Shown here: positions 52,635 through 63,250 of the stretch, piece by piece
How positions within the stretch are numbered: the stretch's first letter is position 1
Layout of the letters: the number at the start of each line of letters is the position of its first letter
Assembly: GCA_033439255.1 (NCBI GenBank)
Contig: CM065890.1
Span: 930,001-994,000, forward strand
DNA from: Hericium rajendrae
Taxonomy: Eukaryota; Basidiomycota; Agaricomycetes; Russulales; Hericiaceae
Length of the DNA: 64,000 nucleotides
Direction of reading: 5' to 3'
Notes under the pieces: generated by a model
Databases searched by the model: none
What the model was told of the DNA's origin: nothing
What the model saw: only the letters and a program-made list of their open reading frames with translations
Made by a program: the position numbers and the translations under genes

Positions 52635-53257
52635 TGTAACAGATGCCGGATGCCGAGTGATGTCATGCGACGCCAGGCGCCGGACGCCATCACGTGCCAA
52701 CGCGGAACCTCGAGGTAGCCGGGCCCGGAAGCGCCGCCTTCCCGATTTGGTAGTCAAGCCACACCAGTCGACCTACTGTACAGTCGAGAGCGGACCTGCA
52801 ATCTTATTTCCACTCGTATTTAGCAGACGTCTTGTATAGTAAAAATCATCTATCATCACCTATCTTCTGTCGAATCTTATTCTTCCTTTCTTGCTTTTTT
52901 CCTTCCTCTCGAGCGACGTCTGCGCGCGCGCTTCGAACGAGCGCCCGCGCCTTGCTTCTGAACGAGGAAGTCGAAGCGCGCCCACACACGCAAATCCGGC
53001 CAAAGGCCGTCTTTGGTGAGTAATCCGCTTCGCCTCCCTCCTCTCTCCACGACACGTCGTCCGAGGTAACAGGCGAGTTCGCCTGCCTCGTCCTCCGTCC
53101 TTCAGGCTTTTAGAAGTCTTCGTCGAGCCGAACTGAGACTTCTCGTTCGACTTCGACTCGGGCGCCTCGCTCGGACTCGAGGACCGCACACACCTCTGCT
53201 CTCCAACGCCCGCTAGCCACGGTGAGGACTCCCGGTATTTGCGACCGTTGCGTCACA
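52635..53257 (+). repeat. 3' LTR of outer element
   Basis: 623 bases, ends GCGTCACA, followed by the ACCGG duplication. Five transitions from the 5' LTR. Confidence 0.93.
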
Positions 53258-53262
53258 ACCGG
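53258..53262 (+). repeat. Target-site duplication ACCGG (right)
   Basis: Same five bases as 22600-22604; marks the original kinase-array sequence resuming. Confidence 0.9.
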
Positions 53263-53722
53263 TGCCCCTGCACTCCGCTGTACCATAGGCGCCGTCATGC
53301 CGGAGCCGGGACTGAACGGGGCCAAACACCGGTCATCGGGTTGACAAACAAACCTCAAGCTCTGGAAATCTTCTCACCGCGGTGCCACTGCTTCAACTTG
53401 TATCGTCATCTCACCTTACACCTACGCTGGCATGTACATCGAACCCAATCCTTGATAATTGATAAGTACGCGCTCGAAGCGTCTTTTTTCCGTTCATCTT
53501 ATTGTCTTAAGGACCTCTTGATACTGTCATCAAAGCACATGGGGCACATGGTTCTACGGGGAGACCCGGCACAGCTTAAGTTAACGTGGACCTGGAACTT
53601 CTCTCGACATTTAAGAAAACAAACTGGATGCTTCCAATGACCGCATTCTCGGTGGGCCCTCTTACATCCTATTCTTCGCATCGATGGCAGCCCCCAAAAG
53701 CTCGCTAATCCAGAGACAGACG
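53263..53722. other. Upstream region of kinase C
   Basis: Original intergenic DNA between kinases B and C. An ORF at 53239-53640 starts within the LTR and has no recognisable content. The stretch is probably promoter and 5' UTR of kinase C. Confidence 0.45.
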
Positions 53723-55046
53723 ATGTCGCGTTCAAGCGACAAGCTACTGCTGAGCCCCGGATTTGACCATGAAGATCTTCATCACTGGGAGATACGGTGG
53801 CGCGATCGGCAGCTCTTCTTGGAATCTCGCGGATACATGCTGCGCACGCGCCTTCGACCGGGCTGGTCACCTTCCTGGTTTAGGACAGGCGAGGACGTTC
53901 TGCATGCTGAAGACGCCGTTAGGACTTCTGTATGTGATACCTCGTTCTGCTTTATTCTGATATCCCTCATTGAGGTCTTGATTCCAGATGCGACAGCACT
54001 TGATAGATGCTACTCGCATATCCGATGGGAGGCCTGTCTACATCAAGCGCGTCCAGACAGGCGACAATGAGTCGACCATTGCTATGATGCTCAACACAGA
54101 GGCTCTCCGTCGAGATCCGAGGAATCATTCCGTACCCATAGTGGATACGTTCCCCGACGATGACGGTCCTTCAATCTCCTACATGGTCATGCCCTTCCTT
54201 CGCCTGTTTAACGATCCCGAATTTGACTTCATTGGGGAAGTTCTGAATGCTGGAGAGCAGTTGTTAGAGGTAATGAACGAATGGTCATTGCCAGCACTTT
54301 TCTAATCGAACCTAAATCCCACAGGGTCTCGTCTTCTTGCATGAAAATGGCGTTGCTCACCGGTATCCGGTCTTCTCGTGTATTCGTCATCGTATTATTG
54401 ATATCTGGATCTATAGGGACTGTGCGCAGAAGAATTTACTGTTTGATGCAAGCGCAATGTATCCTCGCGGCTTCCATCCCATAAATACGGACTCATCCGT
54501 TGATATGACCGACTGGGCGCGACATATCTCTCGGCTTTCTGCAGGGCCGAGATATTACTACGTCGACTATGGCATCTCCACTCTTATTCCACCAGGCAGT
54601 TCGGAACCGCTCGTGACGGGCACGTATGGTTGTGATCAAGACGTTCCAGAGTTATCAGATGACGTTCCTTACGACCCTTTCAAAGTGGACGTATTTATCC
54701 TTGGAAATATGTTCCGTCAAGAACTCTTTCAGGTAGATTCATTTTTCAGAATGTGCGGATCGTCAACCTACTGCCTTTACTCCTAGAAATATGGGAACTT
54801 GGTTTCATGAAACCCATCATCGAGGCCATGACTCAATACGATCCGGATGACAGGCCTAGCGCTCAGCAAGTCCTTGATGAATGGTGTCGTATCCGAAGAA
54901 AGGCATCGGCGCTCAAGAGGCATTGGAGGGTTTCATATATCAACGAGCCCATCCTCGTCACACTTATCCTCAACGTCATCGGCCCCATTCGTATCTGTAT
55001 ACATCTGATGAAGTGGCTTTCAGGCCATCATTATCCAGGCTCTTAG
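53723..55046 (+). CDS. Protein-kinase-like protein C (array copy 3)
   Basis: Five exons as in A and the closest copy to it. N-terminal WRDRQLFLESRGYMLRT and RPGWSPSWFRTGED; PVYIKRVQTGDNESTIAMML; SYMVMPFLRLF; catalytic loop HRDCAQKN built over the third intron; DYG (YYVDYGIST); KVDVFILGNMFRQ; tail IHLMKWLSGHHYPGS. In the conserved block after DYG, GTFGRDQDVPEL of A reads GTYGCDQDVPEL here, so one arginine is a cysteine. Start taken as ATG 53723 (MSRSSDK) by alignment with A; an in-frame ATG at 53684 adds 13 residues. Function as for A; substrate unknown. Confidence 0.82.
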
Positions 55047-55677
55047 GAAGTGAGTGCACTATTGCCCAGGAAGCTCCGTCTCGACAATTCTAATTGCTAT
55101 GACATATGAGTCGTCGATCTGGCACCATCAGGATGTCATGGTTATCATGTCCGCTCTTGTACCGCTAAGCTGGTGTCGCATGGACAGGGTACAAGCCGTC
55201 CACGAGTTTTTCGAATCAGTGTCCCGCCCTACCTTTTCCAAAGATTATAATGAATTATCACTTAACGCAGTCCGTTTATCCAGAGAAAGACGAACGATTA
55301 CATCCCAAAATTGGTCTCTCTGTTTTGAGCATACAACGGATGGGCCGATTGATTTACATCGTGCCTTCGGTAAATAACTCAACAGCATCCATCGTCGTGT
55401 CATTGCCCACAGAAGTTATATCAAGTGCGTATTCAGTACAACAATGTGCTTATAGTCCTATGCAGAGATTCGGTCAAACCGTATCGCTGTCGTCGATACC
55501 ATGCTCCAGTCCCGGGAGCGAGTCTAATTCGATGCTGCTTCTGGATGTTGAGAACGCGGGTTCAATTCCAACTACCATTGCCTCGTTGTTGAAAGAAAGC
55601 TTACCCACTGGACTCGGAGCGATTAGGGACTGTGCGCTGAGCGTGCGATGCGCGGTGCCTCAGGTTTGCATCGTGCT
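55047..55677. other. 3' flank of kinase C
   Basis: A plus ORF runs 55250-55924 (224 codons), but it overlaps the antisense small gene and has no domain, so I do not call it. Otherwise nothing recognised. Confidence 0.45.
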
Positions 55678-56200
55678 TCAAATTTGTGGTGTGCTGCGTA
55701 GTCGTGTGAGCATAGCCATTGTAGCGTGGCTTGTTCGGCCTACCTTAGTCTCGCTATGTAAATCCACTGATTTGTCAAGCAGTATCGACAGCTCTTCCCC
55801 AAGTTGCCCCCATGTGGTGTATTGCTCGAGGAGACCAGCCGCGAGGAAGTCCTTCTCGAGGGCTTCACATTCCGTTTTACACCTGGTAGTAATCATGAAC
55901 GTTCCGTTTAATGGAGCGTGGTAGGATGGCTTACTTGTCCAAAATGTTTTGCAGTTCTGATACGGGCTTGTACTGGGTCAAGTCGTAATCAAGGGCAAGA
56001 ATCATGGCTTTCTCCTCAGGAGAAAATTCAGCCAAGAGCTTCTGGGCCTTGTTCAGGTTATCTTCCACCACCTTTAGCCGTTGGAAGGCCCTTGGGGTCA
56101 TGGTAGCGAATTTGTATGCTGCCGCCAGGGCACCGCCACACCAACCAAGAATCTGCATGACATTTGCTGCATCTCCAACCGGTGGTGGAAGAGGAGGCAT
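55678..56200 (-). CDS. Small helical protein of unknown function
   Basis: Starts MPPLPPPVGDAANVMQILGW (ATG 56200). A possible short membrane segment (GGALAAAYKFA) follows, then helices (RLKVVEDNLNKAQKLLAEF, PEEKAMILALDYDL). The exon ends NILDK at a GTAAGC donor; the acceptor CCAG about 55 bases on continues CKTECEALEKDFLAAGLLEQ, TWGQLGEELSILLDKSVDLH, with the stop at 55678. A further intron after HSETK (GTAGGC) cannot be excluded. An upstream AG just before the start hints at a 5' UTR intron, since an in-frame ATG at 56272 exists. I do not recognise the family. It lies between kinases C and D on the opposite strand. Confidence 0.55.
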
Positions 56201-56975
56201 GGTAACCACAGGGTGGTTTGTGCTCTGTAAAATGCGAGGAAGTCCCGTCAGGAAGGAGAGTAACGAGCGCAAGCTGCATGGTACTTTCCTTGCGCGATAC
56301 TGGAAAGTATAGAAGGAAAAGAAGAGTAGATTTCAGGGCCTGCCTGAGGTTACAGAGACGATGAACGCGGCCAAGGTATAGATAATTTTACGGGGATGGA
56401 CTTGAATACTTCTCGGCCACGGCGATATGGTATATATATATTTTTCTTCACCCTGTGATGCCTCGAGCTGATGCACGACTTGCAGGGTGATTCCGGTTGC
56501 TACATCTAGACAGAACAATTGCTCTCGACGTACTACTGAATAGGAAAGAGTTTGCCATAAGGCCAGTCCGGACTCCATTGGGTGATATCGATGTGGCTCC
56601 CGTGATTCATTAATTCTTGACAGGCGCTGCGAGCGACGAGTGTCCGGAAACACTAGGGATTGTCCAGATAAGGAACAATGGTAGAACAAGACAATAGATC
56701 CGTTAGGTTCAAGCATTGTGCATGATGGTCAGGGTGAGAGAACGGAGTAAGTACTGATACAGCCGCGCACACACGTAAATACAAGGTCCCACCCGGTATC
56801 ACAACTTACGTACCGGCGCCTCGGCTTGACACAGGCCATGTCTGTCGCGGTCTTCCAAATTTAGTAGCCCGCGCTTCTCCCACGCATTCTGTCCACCGTG
56901 ACCCACAACGTGCTATTGTGTCCACCGCAAACAACGCTCTTAGACCCTGCCCATTCCATCCTCGCATACCGCCCT
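56201..56975. other. Spacer before kinase D
   Basis: A minus ORF at 56333-56716 (127 codons) has no domain apart from a hydrophobic end (IIYTLAAFIVSVTS); undecided. The last 200 bases should hold the kinase D promoter. Confidence 0.4.
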
Positions 56976-58343
56976 ATGGCAAGAGGTCAGACTCGTTCGC
57001 GTAGACCGCGAATGCGAGACGCCGCAAACCAATCTGCACCTTCTGAACCTATCAACGACCCGCATGCAGTGCTCCAGTCCTACGAAATTGCCTGGAGAGA
57101 TCGTCAGGTGTTCTTAGAATCACGAGGCTACATGCTACGCCCTCGTCTTCGACCAGGCTGGAAGCCATCATGGCATACGACTGGCGAAAGTATCCTTAGG
57201 GCTGAAGATGCAGCTACGACTCCCGTGAGTGCCCATTGCTCTTCGGGACGGTGAGACTGCTGAACTGCTATATGTCCAGCTTAGACCTCGCCTCATCGAC
57301 GCAACACGATTGCGAGATGGCAAACTCGTGTATATCAAGCGGGTTGGCACAGGAGATCTCGAGTCCACCATTGCCCTCGATCTCTCCTCTCCAGACCTAC
57401 GAAGGGATCCACGAAACCACTGTGTACCTATTCTAGATATCTTCCAGGATCCTGAGGATGAGTCTGTATCATATATGGTCATGCCTTTCCTTCGACTCAT
57501 GTATCAGCCACCATTCGAATATGTGGGTGAAATATTTGACTTCGGGGAGCAGATACTTGAAGTGCGTCGTCTTTGCCGATTTACTTTGTTTGTCACCTTC
57601 TGATAGTATCCAGGGTCTGGTTTTCCTTCATGAACGTGGGATTGCGCACAGGTACTATTTTCGTTTAACACGTCGCTCGCATATATCAATTTGACTGTTT
57701 TCAGGGACTGTGCCCAGAAGAACTTGATGATGGATGCCGACGCCATGTACCCTCTTGGCTTTCATCCTCTCAAGGGCATGTATCTCGCGGACGGCAAGAC
57801 TCTAGGATACCGCAATTCTCGTCTCAAAAGCGGCGTGAAATACTATTATGTTGACTTCGGGATATCGTCCCAAATACCGCTGGATGCGCGGTCACGACTT
57901 GTTGTGGGCACTTTTGGTCGTGACCAGGACGTCCCCGAACTTTCGGACACTGTTCCGTATGACCCTTTTAAAGTGGATATATTCATCATTGGCAACATGT
58001 TCAAGCAAGAAATCTATGACGTAGCCATTACTTTCCTTCCACGGTTCCATTCCCCCTTACTAACAACAATTTCTCTCTATAGAAATACCGTAATGTCGGG
58101 TTTCTACGACCTTTCATCAAAGCTATGACACAAGGTGATCCTACGCGCCGGCCCAGCGCCCAGGAGGCTCTGAATCAATGGCGGATTATTCGTCGTAGAT
58201 CCTTCGCAGTGCAGAGGCACTGGCGGCTTGCACCTCGCGACGAAAACCTGTTACTCGCGCTGATTCTCCATGCCGCCAGCTTCGTACGCGTTGGAGTTCA
58301 TCTGGTCAAATGGATATTTGGCCAACGTTACCCAGGGGGCTAG
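56976..58343 (+). CDS. Protein-kinase-like protein D (array copy 4)
   Basis: Five exons, start MARGQTRSRRPRMRDAANQS. Landmarks: WRDRQVFLESRGYMLRP, RPGWKPSWHTTGE; KLVYIKRVGTGDLESTIALD; SYMVMPFLRLM; catalytic loop HRDCAQKN; canonical DFG (YYVDFGISS); VVGTFGRDQDVPEL; KVDIFIIGNMFKQ; tail HLVKWIFGQRYPGG. Introns fall at the same places as in A-C (first donor GTGAGT at about 57223; third intron splits the HRD arginine). The conserved D, N and K suggest a functional fold; no clear glycine-rich loop. It shares DFG with copy B, whereas A and C have DYG. Confidence 0.82.
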
Positions 58344-60930
58344 GAGCCACGGCCTATTTGATATCTCGGTCACTGGCTCAGCCATTATGTGTAGCAATAC
58401 CTCGATACCCATATGATGTTGTTTTTGTTTGTACTTCGTATAAACAGCCGGGGATCTGGATTCAGTAAATGTGGTGATACCTTTAGACCGGCGCGTCGCT
58501 GTTCGAAACCTGCATGGGAATTTTCAATGTTCGAGTCTCGTGGCTTTCCATCGCGATACAGTCTTTCTATTCACCGCACAGCAGGGGCATGAATCCGGGA
58601 AACGCCATGGCGGCCAGGGAAAGATGCCTCGTGGTCGACGGCGATCAGGAAGTAGGTATGAAAACATGATCATCGTACTGGAGCCGGATGAACAACAATC
58701 GCTGAACTAAGTTTTGTATTGCCAGAGGTCGCCAGGGAGATTAAGCACATCTAACCGCTCGACGGCAAGCAGTTACCCAACAGACGGGATGGCCTTGTCA
58801 CTTGTATGGGACATGCATACGCCATCAGCGCTTCCGCGCCACGTTGCCTTCATTAAGAATCGGATTAGCTCCCGAAGATGCGACGATGCGGGCACGGCAA
58901 CAGAAGAAAAACAAGACCAGACGTACGGATCGAGCGCCATGATACATGATTGCTCCAGGAAGGAAGGAAGGACCTTTCCGCAGCGGTCCCACAACGGCAT
59001 TCCCACAGACACTTGTATGCGATGTTGTCCAATGGCTATCTGAAAAGCGTAAATATGATGATCATGATAAAAAGCTTTGAAGGGTCGCACTGCTGTGCGA
59101 AACGTCACCTCCGTCCGCGCCGTGCCATCGATAATTCATTGTCAGCCTGTCAACCACAGGGTCGTACGCCGTACGGTTCTTTGACCGCATGGTAGACCTG
59201 TCAAAAACGAGCGAAAAGGCAAGAATGGAGCCGGAACCTGCACAATCTGTTCTGTCGGCGTGATGAGATAGGAACACTGTCAGGTAGGCTCGAATATGTA
59301 CGCACGCAGTAAAAGCAATCCCAAAGTAGAAACTTCTTTTCTCAAGACGGCACATAGGAAGGGGGCGATCCATGTGCGCCTCGTGGGCGATTTCATACTG
59401 CGAGCGTTGTCAAGATTCTCTGAATTCTCGATACCGGTATCCACGACGACCTGGAGATGTTTTCCAATTTCAGAAAAGACCTATGACCGTTCAAACGGAC
59501 CGCGGCTAGTCCATTGACGGCCATCTGTCCTCCATGCAAAGGAACAGTAGAGTTTCTACCAACAACAAGCTCCTCGTAGAGGTGCGCTCGCTATCGGCCG
59601 AATAGGCAGAGAATCGCATCCAGAAGATCGTTGCCGCGATCGTGATATCGAAGTCACCGTCTGCTGACCGTGTCGGCGGAATCCTGTCTTCATTTGACGC
59701 TATCAGTGAGATAGCGATTCTGAGCGAGTTCCCCGGGTGGTAACAATGGACATAATAGAATGCCTGACTTTATGACAGTCACCAGCCTGAATACAGGGGC
59801 ATAGCAACGCCGTATGGACGAACAAGGCGCCTGCGAAGACAGGCCCGGACGCAGGTATGAGATGCAATTGCAGAGTCAGGAGTTGCCGCATAGAAACCCG
59901 GCCATGAGGATGAGGACTCGTACAGGCCTGGATGCAGTAAGCCTGAGATCGTCTAGACTATGAACCGAACACTCACCAAAAACAATAATACAAGCCGAGC
60001 AAAATCAAAATCACCACTCGCCGGGCCAAAGCGGCATCTGGTATAACGGCAGTACCCAAGTAAGTGTAAGGATGAGCATAGGAAGGATTAGCGTCCTCAG
60101 TCGATCGCTTCAACCTGCATCGCATTGATAGATGCTGGATCGGAAGTGAAAGTGCCGCTGGTGAGTTGATTAGACTCAAGCCAGCGATCATACTGAAGCC
60201 TTGGCCGCCAGAAACGCGTCAAACGCGTCCGCTTTACTTGCATCCTCAATATCCATGCTCATGTGATCGCGTTCTCTGGGTCAGATACAGTTCAGCTTCA
60301 AGGTGGCAAGAAGAAAACGGACCAGGAGCAACATTATCATGCAGTGAATTCATAAAAGGGAGTCAAGGGAGTACTTGCGCCACGGTATCTTTAGAAGAGC
60401 TTCAAGAACTGGGCCGGGTCAGTGGCTGCTGGCAGTGGCAACAAAAACGGACGTATGTAAGATTCTGATCTACTGAGCGTGATGGAATCACGAAATAGAC
60501 GCCCAAGTCTTTTCCTTAACTTTCAAGCTACTAGAGCGTCTCAGCCTCAGCCTACGACCCGCTCATGTACTCAATGCAAAAGGCTGTCACTGGGTTTCTA
60601 CAGGGGATCGGGCTCGCCCCACGAGATATCAAGCGTTGAGCTTTCCCCATACCGTAGCGCAGAAGGGTCCTACCGCCTGTGGTTCATGACTTCCGGAATC
60701 TTGTCATGTCTCTGTCGACTACTTGTATGTCCTCGGATGATCCTAGACCTCTAGCCGTGAACAGTCAAAGGTGAGGACTCTGCTGTAGGAGACTGACAGG
60801 GGCTGACCGCCGGATCACGGTACTTGGAAGGAATACGAAAGGTTCAAATAGCCAGGGAGGTTAGTAGTGTCGTTCCACTCCCGTCTCTCTCCTCATTCTC
60901 TGTCCGCCGCCGCCGCCATCCCCATCCGCC
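58344..60930. other. Gene-poor region
   Basis: About 2.6 kb with only short, unsupported ORFs on both strands and no LTR, TIR, tRNA or rRNA feature that I can see. It may contain relics of duplicated or transposed DNA. The last 100 bases are the MAG-like gene's promoter. Confidence 0.45.
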
Positions 60931-62488
60931 ATGTTCGTCAAAGCCTTCGGGTCCGCGCTGTCCTTGAGTGTCATCGCCGTTGTGGCGCAGACGTATTCCG
61001 CCACATATACTCCAGGAAACGCGCCTGACCGGACACAAGAAGGGCAGATCGGCACGAACAAGTGCGGTGACGGGTCCGACCAGAAGTCGAAGTGCCAGAA
61101 CGCGTATCGTGAGTGAAGCGCATGCGGGTCATTGTGCATGGGCGTAGAGCTGAGTGCGGCGGATCGACTTGGCCAGTCAACTCGCTCGACGACTGGTGCG
61201 TCTTCGCTCCCCCGGAGCCTGGCGCCGATTCAGTCATCGGCAACACGGAGGTGCGTGTCCTGCTGTTCACATGGTCGAGTACTTAGACGAGGACTCGAAT
61301 TATTCAGCGGATTGAGGTCGCATGGTGCATCAAGGTAAAAATCTCGCCCGCCCGCCCTGCCGTTCGCAGTCTGACGTTTCTGGCACTAGCCGGGATATGG
61401 CACGCGTGTCATCCCTGATGGTGCAATTCTGGGTGCCCACTTCGTTCAGACGCCGGATTATGTTCAGATTACTGGTACGCCTTTTGTTTCCTTAGCTGCT
61501 GCCCTCGGTAGGCTGACATAGGCTGACATTTTATAATCTACCCAGGAACGGGTGATTTAACCAAGATCAACGTCCCAGCTGGCGATCAGGGAGGCGAACT
61601 GGATCCCCACGGTGCTGACGGCAATGGTGGGTCGAATCACTTGCGCTATGGTCAGCTGCAGGCTCATGTTTTCCATAGGCAACCCAATCGGCGGTCTCGT
61701 GTTCTCCTCTGCCTTCGGTCAAATGGAGCAGCTCCACGAATGGACCGTGTGTATAGCCATGCTGGTAGTTTTTGTCAGTCGCTAACTACATGTCCATACA
61801 GAACTTCGTCTCCGAGAAAGAGTTCTGCTTCCGCGGATGCAAAGACGGTCCTAACGCGCCCGCTCTGTGCCAACATATCTACGACACGATGGGCTGCGAT
61901 TGGAACATGCCGGGCAACTATGCCGGCGGCTTCTTCGACCAGTGCAAGGGCGATTCCGGCGAGGTTTGTATCTCTCCATTGTTTGGAGATCATGCTAGAA
62001 ATGTTATGTCGCTGCTTTGATAGCCCATGGGAGTGTACGGTCAATCAACGTTCCATCAAGGTGAACCTGCCACACCGCCTGCCCACCCCGCGCCGGCAAC
62101 GTCGGGCTGCGTCACTAAGACCGCTATTGGCAATGGCATGTCCGTCTCAGGCGCGGTTCAGACTTCCACACCGGTGAGTGCAGCCTCTCGAGCCCTGTCT
62201 TTCTATTTCTAGTCTTCTTCCGTTGAGCGGAGCAAAGCATGTCACGACCGCTCCTTCTCCTTTTCTTCTGTCTATACAACTATCCAGTGCACGGGCTCAT
62301 GAACTCTCGATCTATAGGCCCCGACTTCGACTTCGACTTCGAAAAGTGACAGCACCCGCACCTCTGGCCCATCGAGCGGGACGGCCAAACCGACCGCCGC
62401 CACCGATGCAAACTCAGCTCCTGGCGTGAATGCACCTGGCTTGGGTGCCGTCCTCGCCTTGTTCTCCTTCGGTCTCTTGGCTTTCTAG
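60931..62488 (+). CDS. Secreted GPI-anchored glycoprotein, MAG-like
   Basis: A signal peptide (MFVKAFGSALSLSVIAVVAQ) is followed by TYSATYTPGNAPDRTQEGQI. About nine exons encode the mature part: NSLDDWCVFAPPEPGADSVI, VAWCIK, GYGTRVIPDGAILGAHFVQT, NPIGGLVFSSAFGQMEQLHE, EFCFRGCKDGPNAPALCQHI and MGCDWNMPGNYAGGFFDQCK. A Ser/Thr-rich stretch precedes a hydrophobic C-terminus (PGLGAVLALFSFGLLAF), typical of GPI attachment. The pattern is that of basidiomycete proteins named macrofage-activating glycoprotein; the name reflects an activity reported for a mushroom homologue, and the role in the fungus is unknown. All introns are short GT-AG. It probably sits in the cell wall or plasma membrane. Confidence 0.82.
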
Positions 62489-63250
62489 ATTTTCTTGCAA
62501 CAACCTCTTTAATCGTCATGGCTTGTGGTAGGGATGACGGGAGTGTCGCATCGATGGTCGTTGTGGCTCGGCCAGATGGTACCTCAGACTGGAATCTTTG
62601 CCTATTTCATTCTATCTTTCTATTGAACTTCTATCACAACAGCCTACAGGACATTCTATCATACATACGGTTGCACGATACCGATGCTTGCATACCATAT
62701 ACCATCCTATTTTGCTCTTTGTTTCGCGTGCTCAATACGCATGGTCAGAAGGATAAGATCATGCCGTCAATGACATTAATGATCCTCGGAACCTCCTACA
62801 ATCTGTGGGTCGATGACAGAGACCTTAACAGGCGATCTGCAGAACCTTGGAAGTCGCAGTACAGCCTGGACTCAGAATTCCAATATGGGACATGCCATCA
62901 TCATGATTACGATGATTTATACCTGCTGAGTGGGATTTACCCTGATTCACCTAAGTCAACATTTCAAATCAGAGGTCTGTCGCTCCAAGGATTGTCAGAA
63001 ATTGTCGGGAGATAAATCGCTTTGAGAAAAGACAAACCTTATGGGGTTTGGAGGGGTTGCCGACTGACGAATGAGAACACGTTTCCGGCTGGCTTGTACG
63101 CCAATCACGTCTCCTGCACCTCCCGTCGTCGTTGACAGATGCCATACGACTCTAGAGTTTCAACATGTAAAGCACTCGAAGGCATTTGAGCTCCGACAAG
63201 TCGCAAGAATAAAGCAGGACGAGTAGGCCATTCCGAGGCAAAACATAGAC
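62489..63250. other. 3' flank of MAG-like gene and upstream of ECM4
   Basis: A plus ORF at 62518-63015 (165 codons) begins 30 bases after the MAG stop; it is AT-rich and without domain or splice signals, so more likely 3' UTR. The rest is promoter of the next gene. Confidence 0.45.

Larger units (their letters stand above)
22605..53257 (+). mobile_element. Outer Ty3/Gypsy chromovirus with three nested insertions
   Basis: Two 623-bp LTRs, TG...CA termini, bound the block. The five bases before the left LTR (22600-22604) and after the right LTR (53258-53262) are both ACCGG, a perfect target duplication, so the 30.65 kb entered as one element that later grew. Without the three inner insertions it is about 12.4 kb: LTR, Gag-PR-RT-RNaseH ORF, integrase with chromodomain, a third ORF of about 1 kb codons, polypurine tract, LTR. 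By eye the LTRs differ at five sites, all transitions (about 0.8%). It sits in the middle of the tandem kinase array. Confidence 0.93.

Noticed and set aside
22605-53257. A CRISPR-like array, rRNA or secondary-metabolite cluster in the repeat-rich block
   Set aside because: Repeats are LTRs, TIRs, palindromes and minisatellites; no spaced identical repeats, no rRNA sequence, no polyketide, peptide or terpene synthase.
55250-55924. 224-codon plus ORF after kinase C
   Set aside because: Overlaps the better supported minus-strand gene, has no domain, and no paralogous array copy carries it.
62518-63015. 165-codon ORF downstream of the MAG-like gene
   Set aside because: AT-rich, no domain, 30 bases after a stop; more likely 3' UTR.
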